A DNA stretch of 7,336 bases, taken from NCBI GenBank assembly GCA_902773305.1, contig CACYEB010000062.1, positions 1 through 7,336 on the forward strand. Reading direction: 5' to 3'. This DNA comes from an uncultured Bacteroidia bacterium (lineage in GTDB: Bacteria > Bacteroidota > Bacteroidia > Bacteroidales > UBA932). This document shows positions 1-6,640 of this stretch, one piece after another. The notes beneath the pieces were generated by a model that ran no database searches, was not told where the DNA came from, and saw nothing but the letters and a program-made list of their open reading frames with translations. Numbering within the stretch: the stretch's first letter is position 1; every line of letters starts with the position of its first letter. Made by a program: the position numbers and the translations under genes.

Positions 1-504
1 ATCCTGAAGCAGACGGGTGAGGATGCTCTCTACATCTTCTCCCACATAACCCGCCTCGGTGAGGATGGTGGCGTCCACAATGGCAAAAGGCACGTTGAGC
101 ATCTTGGCGATAGTGCGGGCCAGAAGGGTCTTACCTGTGCCGGTCGGCCCGACAAGCAGGATGTTGGATTTCTCGATGACGCTGTGGCCTTCGTTCTCTA
201 TTCGTTTGTAATGGTTGTAAACCGCCACGGCCAGCACCTTCTTGGCCGCATCCTGTCCGATGACGTACTGGCTCATAAAGTCGTACATCTCGCGGGGCTT
301 CTTCAGGGAGAATTCGCCGGTGACCTTGCCGTTGCTCTTGATATTGCTGCCGGCAGGGTGCAGCACCTCGCGGACAGCGTTGTATGCAGCCTCAGCGCAG
401 TCGCAGCAGATGGCGGCATTCTCGGTGGTGATGAGCAGGTCGACCTCTTCCTGGCTGCGGCCACAGAAAACGCACCTGTCGGGAGTCTTGGGATTCTTTG
501 CCAT
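1..504 (-). CDS. clpX: ATP-dependent Clp protease ATP-binding subunit ClpX (N-terminal part, truncated by window edge)
   Basis: ClpX is the cytosolic AAA+ unfoldase that recognises tagged substrates and threads them into ClpP. The visible 168 codons translate without a stop from the ATG at 504-502 to the left edge; the family is usually a little over 400 residues, so roughly 40% is present. An N-terminal zinc-binding domain is seen as CVFC (Cys11, Cys14) paired with Cys33 and Cys36; the second pair reads ICCDC, with one extra cysteine at 34. The AAA+ domain opens with the YVIGQ motif near residue 80. Walker A is GPTGTGKT at 119-126, and the substrate-gripping pore loop GYVG is at 152-155. Walker B, the sensors and the IGF loop that docks on ClpP lie outside the window. 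Its start shares one base with the clpP stop (TAATG), so it is probably translationally coupled as the third gene of tig-clpP-clpX. Identification is secure. Confidence 0.97.
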   Translation of the reverse strand, partial: MAKNPKTPDRCVFCGRSQEEVDLLITTENAAICCDCAEAAYNAVREVLHPAGSNIKSNGKVTGEFSLKKPREMYDFMSQYVIGQDAAKKVLAVAVYNHYKRIENEGHSVIEKSNILLVGPTGTGKTLLARTIAKMLNVPFAIVDATILTEAGYVGEDVESILTRLLQD

Positions 505-1190
505 TATTTCTTGGGAGCCTTTGATGAGGGACGGGTAACAATTTCGTCTATCATTCCGTATTCGAGGGCGTCTTTGGAAGTCATCCAATAGTCGCGGTCG
601 GCATCTTTGACAATCTGTTTGAAAGTCTTGCCCGTGTGTTCGGCCAGTATCTGGTAAAGCTCGTCTTTGAGCTTGAGAATCTCGCGGGCGGTGATTTCGA
701 TGTCGGAGGCCTGTCCCTGTGCTCCTCCCATAGGCTGATGGATCATCACGCGGGAGTGGGGCAGGGCGCTGCGCTTGCCCTTGGTACCGGCCGCCAGCAG
801 TATGGATGCCATAGATGCGGCAAGACCGGTATTGATGGTGTGGACGTCGCTGGAGATGGTCTGCATAGTATCGTAGATACCCAGCCCGGCATATACCTCG
901 CCTCCGGGAGAGTTGATATACAGGGAAATGTCGCTGTCGTAGCCGTTGCTGTCCAGGAACAGGAGCTGCGCCTGTATGATGTTGGCCACTTCGTCGTTGA
1001 TGGGACATCCCAGAAAGATGATGCGGTCCATCATCAGGCGGGAAAATACGTCCATCTGGGCAACGTTCAGCTGGCGTTCCTCTATAATCATAGGGTTCAT
1101 ATAGCTGGACACGATCCTGCCGTATCCGTCAAGCGCCAGTGAACTGATGCCACGGTCTTTAACCGCAAATTTTTCGAATTCGGATTTCAT
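504..1190 (-). CDS. clpP: ATP-dependent Clp protease proteolytic subunit ClpP
   Basis: ClpP is the serine protease that forms the double-heptamer chamber of ClpXP in the cytosol. The 228-residue product contains the full S14 fold. The catalytic triad is Ser126 (in GLAASMAS), His151 (in MIHQPMGG) and Asp200 (in DRDYW); its spacings of 25 and 49 residues match E. coli ClpP. Other hallmarks are YINSPGG at 91-97 and GQASDIEI near 159-166. About 30 residues precede the conserved [10 protein letters not shown] block, an extension that Bacteroides ClpP also has; in E. coli the equivalent region is a short propeptide removed by self-processing, so maturation near residue 31 is likely but inferred. 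The ATG at 1190 is kept because it follows the tig stop by only 15 bases and gives this family-typical N-terminus. No Shine-Dalgarno is visible, as is usual in this phylum. It lies between tig and clpX in one apparent operon. Confidence 0.98.
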   Translation of the reverse strand: MKSEFEKFAVKDRGISSLALDGYGRIVSSYMNPMIIEERQLNVAQMDVFSRLMMDRIIFLGCPINDEVANIIQAQLLFLDSNGYDSDISLYINSPGGEVYAGLGIYDTMQTISSDVHTINTGLAASMASILLAAGTKGKRSALPHSRVMIHQPMGGAQGQASDIEITAREILKLKDELYQILAEHTGKTFKQIVKDADRDYWMTSKDALEYGMIDEIVTRPSSKAPKK

Positions 1191-1205
1191 AAGGACAGGG
1201 AATCT

Positions 1206-2528
1206 TTATTTGGAGAGTTCGCGCATCTTCTCCAGTGAGATGCTCTTCTTGTTGAGGGTCGCCGTCTTCTTAATGAAGTCTACGGTGATATCATTCTCCA
1301 ACTTCTCATAAATACGGCGGGCCTGCTGCTCGTCTGCCAGCAGACGGGTTGCGGCTTCGCGGGTCTGGTCTTCAGGCATCGCGGGGAGACCGTACATAGC
1401 GTATTGATAATTCACGAAGCGGTTTGCCTCGCGCTCCATATCCTCTTTGGTCACCTTAAGATCGTGCTTCTTCATAATCTCGCCGCGGACAATGTCCCAG
1501 CGGAAATCCTTCATAAAGGAGTCGAAGTCCTTCTCTATGTCCTCTGCGGTGAACTTGCCTTCGTTGGCAGCCAGCAACCAGCGTTTGATAAAGGCTTCGG
1601 GAAGTTTGAGACCGGCCTTCTTCACCAGATACTCCCTGGCATCAGTGCCGAAGCGCCAGTCGCTCTCGCCCTCATATTCCTCTGCCAGACGGCCGGCAAT
1701 CTTCTTGTCGAATGCTGCGGCATCCTTGACAGTGCCTTCGCCGAAAATCTTGTCGTAGGTCTCCTGGTTTTCCTCTGCATCCTTGAAGGTCTTCACGCTC
1801 TTGACGGTCATCTTCCAGACGGGTTCCATCGCCGCCAACTCCTCTTTCTTCATATGGAGCATAGAGGCGCGGTCGGTCTCGTTGGCAAATGTCTCCACGA
1901 CGTCCACATCCTTTACGTCACCCGCCTTCAAGCCTATGAAACCCTTCTTGATTTCGTCTGAGGCCATGGAACGGAGCGCTACGTAAGTGTCTTCCACCTT
2001 GGTCTCGCCCTGCTCGAAGTCGCAGGTCATAAAGTCATCCTCGCCCAGGGTTCCGCCTTCGGTCAGGGAACCGAACTGGCGGAGAAGGTTTTTCTTGTAG
2101 TCGGCCTTGGCAGCCTCGGTGACCTTGACCTTATAGTAGGGGATGCTGTCCTCTGCGGTCACGTCGATATCCACTTCGGGATAGAGGCCGAGGTCGTATT
2201 CGAATGTCAGGCTTTCGCCGTCGATCCAGTCGTTGTCAATCTGCTTTTCGCTGGGGAGGGGCTCGCCTATGATTCTGAGCTTGTTCTCTTCAAGATGCTT
2301 GTTTATGGCGTCGGTGATCAGTCCGTTCACCACTTCTCCCATAGCCTGGGCACCGTAGAGGCGCTCTATGAGCGACATCGGAGCCATACCCTTGCGGAAG
2401 CCCTTGATGTCTGCCTGATGACGGAAGCTGTTGAGTTTTTTCTTTTTCGGCTCGGCCCAGTCGGCCTTGTCCAGGGTGACGGTCAACGTCGCGTTGAGAG
2501 CGTCGATTCTATTCTCTTTAATCTCCAT
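1206..2528 (-). CDS. tig: Trigger factor, ribosome-associated chaperone
   Basis: Trigger factor binds ribosomal protein L23 at the tunnel exit and shields nascent chains. The 440-residue protein has the ribosome-binding signature GFRKGMAP at residues 43-50, exactly where E. coli carries its GFRxGxxP motif. Residues about 1-115 form the N-terminal domain, about 150-245 correspond to the FKBP-like PPIase domain, and the remainder is the helical C-terminal chaperone domain. The PPIase segment looks degenerate: it keeps GDVKDVDV-like and KMTVKSVK strands, but the usual IPGFEDG stretch is reduced to KKGFIGLKAG, so isomerase activity is doubtful. The chosen start is the ATG at 2528, giving MEIKENRIDA, which aligns with family N-termini. 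The frame stays open to a TTG at 2570, but that codon sits inside the -7 promoter element, so it would not be transcribed. It is the first gene of the tig-clpP-clpX operon. Confidence 0.96.
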   Translation of the reverse strand: MEIKENRIDALNATLTVTLDKADWAEPKKKKLNSFRHQADIKGFRKGMAPMSLIERLYGAQAMGEVVNGLITDAINKHLEENKLRIIGEPLPSEKQIDNDWIDGESLTFEYDLGLYPEVDIDVTAEDSIPYYKVKVTEAAKADYKKNLLRQFGSLTEGGTLGEDDFMTCDFEQGETKVEDTYVALRSMASDEIKKGFIGLKAGDVKDVDVVETFANETDRASMLHMKKEELAAMEPVWKMTVKSVKTFKDAEENQETYDKIFGEGTVKDAAAFDKKIAGRLAEEYEGESDWRFGTDAREYLVKKAGLKLPEAFIKRWLLAANEGKFTAEDIEKDFDSFMKDFRWDIVRGEIMKKHDLKVTKEDMEREANRFVNYQYAMYGLPAMPEDQTREAATRLLADEQQARRIYEKLENDITVDFIKKTATLNKKSISLEKMRELSK

Positions 2529-2567
2529 TTTATTGATAATATGATTTCTAATCGCGCTAAAAGTCCA

Positions 2568-2575
2568 CAAAGTTA
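2568..2575 (-). promoter_or_regulatory. Putative -7 element of the tig-clpP-clpX promoter
   Basis: Read on the minus strand the sequence is TAACTTTG, a full match to the Bacteroidota primary-sigma -7 consensus TAnnTTTG. Transcription would begin near 2562-2564, giving a leader of about 35 bases before the tig ATG. No clear TTG or TTTG -33 element stands at the expected 19-21 base spacing; the closest is TTTA at 2596-2599. The assignment rests on the -7 match and position only. Confidence 0.6.
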
Positions 2576-2578
2576 GTA

Positions 2579-2594
2579 AAAAATAGCTATTTTT
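2579..2594. repeat. 16-bp perfect palindrome between divergent promoters
   Basis: AAAAATAGCTATTTTT is self-complementary over 16 bases, centred on 2586/2587. It overlaps the plus-strand -7 element and sits just upstream of the minus-strand one, so a dimeric repressor or activator bound there could affect both tig and the M20 peptidase gene. The flanks are A/T-rich, so a chance palindrome or simple promoter-type A/T tracts remain possible. Confidence 0.4.
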
Positions 2595-2595
2595 G
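2588..2595 (+). promoter_or_regulatory. Putative -7 element of the M20 peptidase-pyrF promoter
   Basis: TATTTTTG matches TAnnTTTG in full. Transcription would start near 2599-2602, only about 9-12 bases before the ATG at 2611, giving a very short leader. No TTG-type -33 element is seen at 2564-2567, where it would be expected. A/T-rich sequence makes the match less specific than the one upstream of rho. Confidence 0.45.
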
Positions 2596-2610
2596 TAAAA
2601 ATATGAACAG

Positions 2611-3966
2611 ATGAAGCAATATATAAGCGAAAATCAGTCAAGATTTTTCGACGAACTCTTCTCTTTGCTCCGCATACCCTCAGTGAGCAGCGACCCCTCC
2701 CGCAGGGACGATATGACCGCCTGTGCCGGGCGCCTCAGGACACTGTTGCTGCGTGCCGGCGCCGATACCGCAGAAGTCTGCCCTACAAAAGGGCATCCGG
2801 TGGTTTTCGCTTCCAAGAGGATATCCGACAGCGCCCCCACCGTGCTGGTTTACGGCCATTACGACGTGCAGCCTGCGGAACCGCTTCACGAGTGGAAGAG
2901 CGACCCCTTTGAGCCTGAAATCCGCGACGGAGCCATCTACGCCCGCGGCGCCAATGACGACAAGGGCCAGATATTCATGCACATCAAGGCATTTGAATAC
3001 CTGCTCTCGAAAGGCAAGCTTCGCCACAACGTGAAATTTCTCTTCGAAGGGGAAGAGGAGATAAGCTCGCCGTCGCTGCCGGAGTGGATAGAAGCCAACA
3101 AGGAGCGGCTCAAATGCGACGTGATACTGGTCTCCGACACCACGATGATATCGGCAAAAGTCCCCTCCATCAACTGCGGTATGCGCGGCCTCGCATATAT
3201 GGAAATCGTGGTCAAGGGCCCTTCTGCCGACCTTCATTCCGGCCATTACGGCGGTGCCGTGGCCAATCCTGCAAATGTGCTGTGCGGCATCATCGCTTCG
3301 CTTGTGGACGCCGACGGCAGGGTGACTGTTCCCGGTTTTTACGACGATGTGGTGGAACTCTCCGCCTCAGAGCGGGCGATGCTTTCCAAAGCCCCTTTCG
3401 ACGAGGCGGAATTTGCAGAAGAAATCGGAATGAAAGGGGTCCGCGGCGAGAAGGGGTACACTTGCCAGGAGCGGCGCTCTATCCGTCCCTGCCTGGACGT
3501 GAACGGTATTGTGGGTGGCTTCACGGCCGAAGGCTCCAAGACCATCATCCCCAGCCAGGCCAGTGCAAAAGTCTCTATGCGGCTGGTCCCCGACCAGCGG
3601 TGTGACAAGATTGCGGCGCTGTTCAAGGAGCATATAAAAAACATATCCCCGAAAGACGTCACGGTAGATGTGACAGAGCATCACGGCTGCAACGGTTTCC
3701 TCATACCCGTATCTTCCGATGCATATAAGGCTGCAGCCAGGGCGATGGGCGAGGTGTACGGCATAGAACCGGTGCCCAGCCGCGGCGGCGGAAGCATCGG
3801 CATCCTGGCCGATATGCAGACCATTCTGGGCGCTGACCCTCTGTTGATGGGATTCGGACTGGAGAGGGACTTCATACACTCCCCCAACGAGAGTTTCCTT
3901 CTGGACCAGTTTTTCAAGGGGATGGAATCTATCGCATTGTTTTACGAATATTATGACCGCCAATAG
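2611..3966 (+). CDS. M20-family metallopeptidase, probable cytosolic dipeptidase
   Basis: The 451-residue protein belongs to the M20 di-zinc peptidases related to carnosinase-type cytosolic dipeptidase (CNDP2). All catalytic elements are visible. His83 and Asp85 lie in YGHYDVQP, and the metal-bridging Asp116 in GANDDKG. The general base Glu149 and ligand Glu150 are in EGEEEISSPS. Asp176 is in VSDTTM, and the C-terminal ligand His423 is in IHSPNE. DLHSGHYGG at 207-215 matches the segment whose histidine reaches across the dimer into the partner active site. Layout is catalytic domain, inserted dimerisation lid (about 190-365), then catalytic domain again. No signal peptide is seen, so it is cytosolic, and its likely role is finishing peptide degradation. 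The exact substrate cannot be read from sequence; DapE-like or ArgE-like activity is less likely given this motif set. The start gives a family-typical N-terminus; an ATG at 2603 stops after three codons. The 3' end overlaps pyrF. Confidence 0.93.
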   Translation: MKQYISENQSRFFDELFSLLRIPSVSSDPSRRDDMTACAGRLRTLLLRAGADTAEVCPTKGHPVVFASKRISDSAPTVLVYGHYDVQPAEPLHEWKSDPFEPEIRDGAIYARGANDDKGQIFMHIKAFEYLLSKGKLRHNVKFLFEGEEEISSPSLPEWIEANKERLKCDVILVSDTTMISAKVPSINCGMRGLAYMEIVVKGPSADLHSGHYGGAVANPANVLCGIIASLVDADGRVTVPGFYDDVVELSASERAMLSKAPFDEAEFAEEIGMKGVRGEKGYTCQERRSIRPCLDVNGIVGGFTAEGSKTIIPSQASAKVSMRLVPDQRCDKIAALFKEHIKNISPKDVTVDVTEHHGCNGFLIPVSSDAYKAAARAMGEVYGIEPVPSRGGGSIGILADMQTILGADPLLMGFGLERDFIHSPNESFLLDQFFKGMESIALFYEYYDRQ

Positions 3967-4753
3967 CCTGTACGAACAGATAAAGGCCAAGAAGAGTTTC
4001 CTCTGCGTGGGCCTGGATACCGACCTTGACCGCCTGCCTGCAGCGCTGGACGGCGAGCAGTTCCCCCTGTTTATCTTCAACCGCGAGATAATAGACGCCA
4101 CGGCGGAATATGCCGTCTGCTACAAACCCAATACGGCATTCTACGAGTGCTACGGGGCCTGGGGCTGGCAGCAGCTGGAGATGACTGTCGCATACATCAA
4201 AGAACAGTATCCCGGGATATTCGTCATAGCCGATGCCAAGCGGGGGGATATAGGAAACACCGCCGCCCGCTACGCCAAGGCATTCTTTGACAATATGCCG
4301 TGCGACGCCGTCACGCTTTCGCCCTATATGGGGCGCGACTCCGTGCAGCCGTTCCTCGAATACAAAGACAAATGGGCGGTGATCCTGGGCCTTACCTCCA
4401 ACGCCTCTGCAGCCGATTTCGAGCTGGAAGGCGACCTCTACAAGAAGGTTATACGGACCTCTATGGCGTGGGGCAGTGCTGACAACATAATGTATGTGGC
4501 GGGAGCTACAAGGGCTGAAATGCTGGCTGATATAAGGGAAATATGCCCCGACCACTTCTTGCTGGTACCGGGTGTGGGGGCGCAGGGCGGCAGCGTGGAA
4601 CAGGTGGCAAAGTGGGGCTTCAACAGCCGCTGCGGCCTGCTGGTGAATTCTTCCAGGGGCATCATCTACGCCTCCCGTGGCAACGATTTCGCCGGGGCTG
4701 CGGCAGAAGCGGCAGCCACTCTGAGAGGACAGATGCTGGCAAACTTTATTTAG
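3953..4753 (+). CDS. pyrF: Orotidine-5'-phosphate decarboxylase
   Basis: PyrF converts orotidine 5'-monophosphate to UMP, the last step of de novo pyrimidine synthesis, in the cytosol. The 266-residue barrel protein fits the longer 'type 2' form of the family. LCVGLDTDLDRLP at 17-29 forms the first strand and pyrimidine-binding site. Lys58 in CYKPN and the Asp94-x-Lys96-x-x-Asp99 motif (DAKRGD) make the catalytic charge network. LVPGVGAQGG at 204-213 and SSRGI at 233-237 (with Arg235) form the phosphate-binding end. The ATG at 3953 lies inside the last codons of the upstream peptidase gene, overlapping it by 14 bases in another frame. This suggests translational coupling and shared transcription from the promoter near 2590. 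No other pyrimidine genes are visible. Length is normal and no key residue is missing. Confidence 0.96.
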   Translation: MTANSLYEQIKAKKSFLCVGLDTDLDRLPAALDGEQFPLFIFNREIIDATAEYAVCYKPNTAFYECYGAWGWQQLEMTVAYIKEQYPGIFVIADAKRGDIGNTAARYAKAFFDNMPCDAVTLSPYMGRDSVQPFLEYKDKWAVILGLTSNASAADFELEGDLYKKVIRTSMAWGSADNIMYVAGATRAEMLADIREICPDHFLLVPGVGAQGGSVEQVAKWGFNSRCGLLVNSSRGIIYASRGNDFAGAAAEAAATLRGQMLANFI

Positions 4754-4760
4754 TTTGCTA

Positions 4761-4790
4761 TTGTTTTTTGAACATTTCGTTTTACATTTG
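4761..4790 (+). promoter_or_regulatory. Putative rho promoter (-33 TTG and -7 TACATTTG)
   Basis: TACATTTG at 4783-4790 is a full match to the Bacteroidota -7 consensus TAnnTTTG. TTG at 4761-4763 lies 19 bases upstream, the expected spacing for a -33 element. Transcription would begin near 4794-4797, leaving a leader of about 55 bases that contains the hairpin at 4804-4827. This is the best promoter match in the window, and it sits in the gap after pyrF, exactly where rho would need one. Confidence 0.7.
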
Positions 4791-4803
4791 CATATCCTCA
4801 ATG

Positions 4804-4834
4804 GGGGAGTACCCCTCTTTACTCCCCGTTTTTT
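4804..4834 (+). terminator. Intrinsic terminator-like hairpin in the pyrF-rho gap (pyrF terminator or rho leader attenuator)
   Basis: GGGGAGTA (4804-4811) pairs perfectly with TACTCCCC (4820-4827) around an 8-base loop and is followed by G and six T (4828-4834). This is the form of an intrinsic terminator for the M20 peptidase-pyrF transcript. Because the likely rho promoter ends at 4790, the same hairpin also lies at the very 5' end of the rho message, about 16 bases before the start codon. A weaker competing stem is possible: GGGG (4804-4807) with CCCC (4812-4815) around AGTA. Confidence 0.7.
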
Positions 4835-4849
4835 ATCTAATCTTAAAAT

Positions 4850-6640
4850 ATGTACGACATAATTGAACTCAACGGCAAGAGCAGGGAAGAGTTGATAGAG
4901 ATTGCCAAGAAGCTGAAGGTCAAGAAGCCCGAATCCATTTCGGATAAGGATCTTGTGTATGTAATCCTGGACGAACAGGCCATACAGAGCAGCGAACCCA
5001 TTAAACGCACCCGCACCGCAACCAAAAAGGGCAGTGCAAAGGGAGAAGAGACTGCCAAGGCAGATGCCGAGGCAAAACCCAAAACCAGGAAGAAGTCAAC
5101 CAAGACAGATAGTGCAGAGACGGCAAAACCTGCACAGCCGGCTGAAGATGCCCCTGCTGCAGAGGCAAAGCCGGCGCGCAAGCGCACCAGCCGCAAGGCC
5201 GTAAAGGCCGAAGAGGGTGGAGAAACTGCCCCCCTGACGGCTGAACCGCAGCCGACGGAAGCACAGCCGCAGGCAGAAGAGCCTCAGCGCCGCATCAGGC
5301 CACGCGTACGTCAGTCGGCACAGCAACAGCCTGCACAGCCGCAACAGCAGTCGCAGACTCCTGCCGCACAACCCCGTCAGGAGCGCGTGCAGCCGGCAGC
5401 GCAGTCCCAGCCGCAATCCCAGCCGCAGCCGCAGTCCCAGCCCCAGAGCCGTGCCCAGCAGCCCAACCAGGGCCAGCAGAATCAGCCGCAGAAGCCGCGC
5501 ATTGAATACGACGGCGTGGTGCAGGCAAGCGGTGTGCTGGAAGTTATGCCCGACGGCTATGGCTTCCTGCGTTCTTCCGATTATAATTACCTGAACTCGC
5601 CCGATGACATATACGTTTCCCAGTCACAGATAAAGAGCTATGCCCTGAAGCCGGGCGACACAATCCTGGGCGACATCCGTCCTCCTCGCGAGGGTGACAA
5701 GTATTTCCCTCTGGTCAGGATCCATACCATCAACGGCCGCAGCCCGGAGTTTATACGCGACCGCGTTCCCTTCGATTTCCTCACGCCGCTTTTCCCCAAC
5801 GAGAAGTTCAACCTGACAGGCAACGGCCACAACAGCAACATCTCCGTCAGGGTGGTGGATATGTTCACTCCCATCGGAAAGGGTCAGCGCGGCCTCATAG
5901 TGGCACAGCCCAAGACCGGCAAGACGGTGCTGCTGAAGGATATCGCCAATGCGATTGCCGACAACCATCCGGAAGTGTTTATGATGGTGCTCCTGATTGA
6001 CGAGCGCCCCGAGGAGGTTACCGATATGCAGCGCAGCGTCAAGGCAGAGGTCATAGCCTCTACTTTCGACGAACCCGCCGAGCATCACGTAAAGGTGGCC
6101 AACATAGTGCTTGAGAAGGCCAAGAGGCTGGTGGAGTGCGGCCACGACGTGGTCATCCTGCTCGACAGCATCACCCGCCTGGCGCGTGCCTACAACACCG
6201 TTCAGCCCGCATCGGGCAAGGTGCTCTCCGGCGGTGTGGACGCCAACGCGCTGCACAAGCCCAAGCGCTTCTTCGGCGCGGCCCGCAACATAGAGAACGG
6301 CGGCTCCCTCACCATCCTCGCAACGGCTCTCACCGAGACCGGTTCCAAGATGGACGACGTGATTTTCGAGGAATTCAAGGGTACCGGCAACCTTGAGCTC
6401 CAGCTTGACCGCAAGCTGAGCAACAAGCGCATTTTCCCCGCCGTGGACGTTACCCTTTCAAGTACCCGCCGCGACGACCTGCTCTACAACCCCGACCACG
6501 TGAACCGCATCTGGATACTGCGCAAGTATCTCTCCGATATGAACTCGGTGGAGGCTATGGAGTTTATGAAGACCCGCCTCGAACGCACCCGCGACAACGA
6601 GGAGTTCCTCTTCACAATGCAGCAGGATTCTATGGACTGA
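4850..6640 (+). CDS. rho: Transcription termination factor Rho with long disordered insertion
   Basis: Rho is the hexameric RNA-dependent ATPase that terminates transcription. The 596-residue protein is about 175 residues longer than E. coli Rho (419). Residues 1-48 form the Rho N-terminal helical domain. Residues about 50-217 are low-complexity: first K/A/E-rich, then Q/P-rich. The cold-shock-like primary RNA site follows, with DGYGFLR at 235-241 and PDDIYV at 251-256. The ATPase core has Walker A QPKTGKT at 353-359 (Lys358), LIDERPEEV at 382-390, Walker B VVILLD at 434-439, the Q-loop region [18 protein letters not shown], Lys500 in TGSKMDD and arginine finger Arg540. Offsets to the E. coli residues are a constant 174 from Lys184 to Arg366, so the core has no net length change there and the extra length lies before it. 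Gln353 replaces an E. coli proline in the P-loop, which I recall as usual for Bacteroidota. The ATG follows an A-rich stretch with no Shine-Dalgarno. Confidence 0.98.
   Translation: MYDIIELNGKSREELIEIAKKLKVKKPESISDKDLVYVILDEQAIQSSEPIKRTRTATKKGSAKGEETAKADAEAKPKTRKKSTKTDSAETAKPAQPAEDAPAAEAKPARKRTSRKAVKAEEGGETAPLTAEPQPTEAQPQAEEPQRRIRPRVRQSAQQQPAQPQQQSQTPAAQPRQERVQPAAQSQPQSQPQPQSQPQSRAQQPNQGQQNQPQKPRIEYDGVVQASGVLEVMPDGYGFLRSSDYNYLNSPDDIYVSQSQIKSYALKPGDTILGDIRPPREGDKYFPLVRIHTINGRSPEFIRDRVPFDFLTPLFPNEKFNLTGNGHNSNISVRVVDMFTPIGKGQRGLIVAQPKTGKTVLLKDIANAIADNHPEVFMMVLLIDERPEEVTDMQRSVKAEVIASTFDEPAEHHVKVANIVLEKAKRLVECGHDVVILLDSITRLARAYNTVQPASGKVLSGGVDANALHKPKRFFGAARNIENGGSLTILATALTETGSKMDDVIFEEFKGTGNLELQLDRKLSNKRIFPAVDVTLSSTRRDDLLYNPDHVNRIWILRKYLSDMNSVEAMEFMKTRLERTRDNEEFLFTMQQDSMD
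5405..5449 (+). repeat. Degenerate in-frame Ser-Gln-Pro-Gln repeat within rho
   Basis: Rho residues 186-200 read as tandem SQPQ and PQ units, encoded by alternating TCC-CAG-CCG/CCC-CAG/CAA codons. The codons vary within the repeat, so this is not a pure trinucleotide tract, but the units are close enough for slippage or recombination to change copy number. It sits in the Q/P-rich half of the disordered insertion. Confidence 0.7.

Noticed and set aside
636..1142. 168-codon plus-strand frame opposite clpP
   Set aside because: It is an antisense shadow of a complete clpP, with no family resemblance.
2529..2570. Fourteen extra codons at the tig N-terminus from a TTG at 2570
   Set aside because: The TTG lies within the -7 promoter element TAACTTTG, upstream of the probable transcription start. 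The ATG at 2528 gives the family-typical N-terminus.
2603..2614. Alternative ATG at 2603 for the M20 peptidase
   Set aside because: The frame stops after ATG AAC AGA.
3367..4801. Long minus-strand open frames (244 and 290 codons) opposite the M20 peptidase and pyrF
   Set aside because: They are antisense to well-supported genes, show no recognisable domain, and have skewed composition typical of shadow frames in GC-rich coding DNA.
4801..4866. 21-codon leader ORF starting MGEYPSLLPVF that overlaps the rho start out of frame
   Set aside because: Its start lies at the foot of the terminator-like hairpin, and its codons are the hairpin and T-tract themselves. It has no regulatory codon run and no ribosome-binding signal, so it looks incidental.
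5290..5480. Repetitive CAG/CCG-rich tract considered as a CRISPR or non-coding repeat array
   Set aside because: The units are short, in frame, degenerate and continuous with the Rho coding sequence. There are no spacers.
5624..6256. 210-codon minus-strand frame opposite the rho ATPase domain
   Set aside because: It is antisense to the most conserved part of rho, with no motif of its own.
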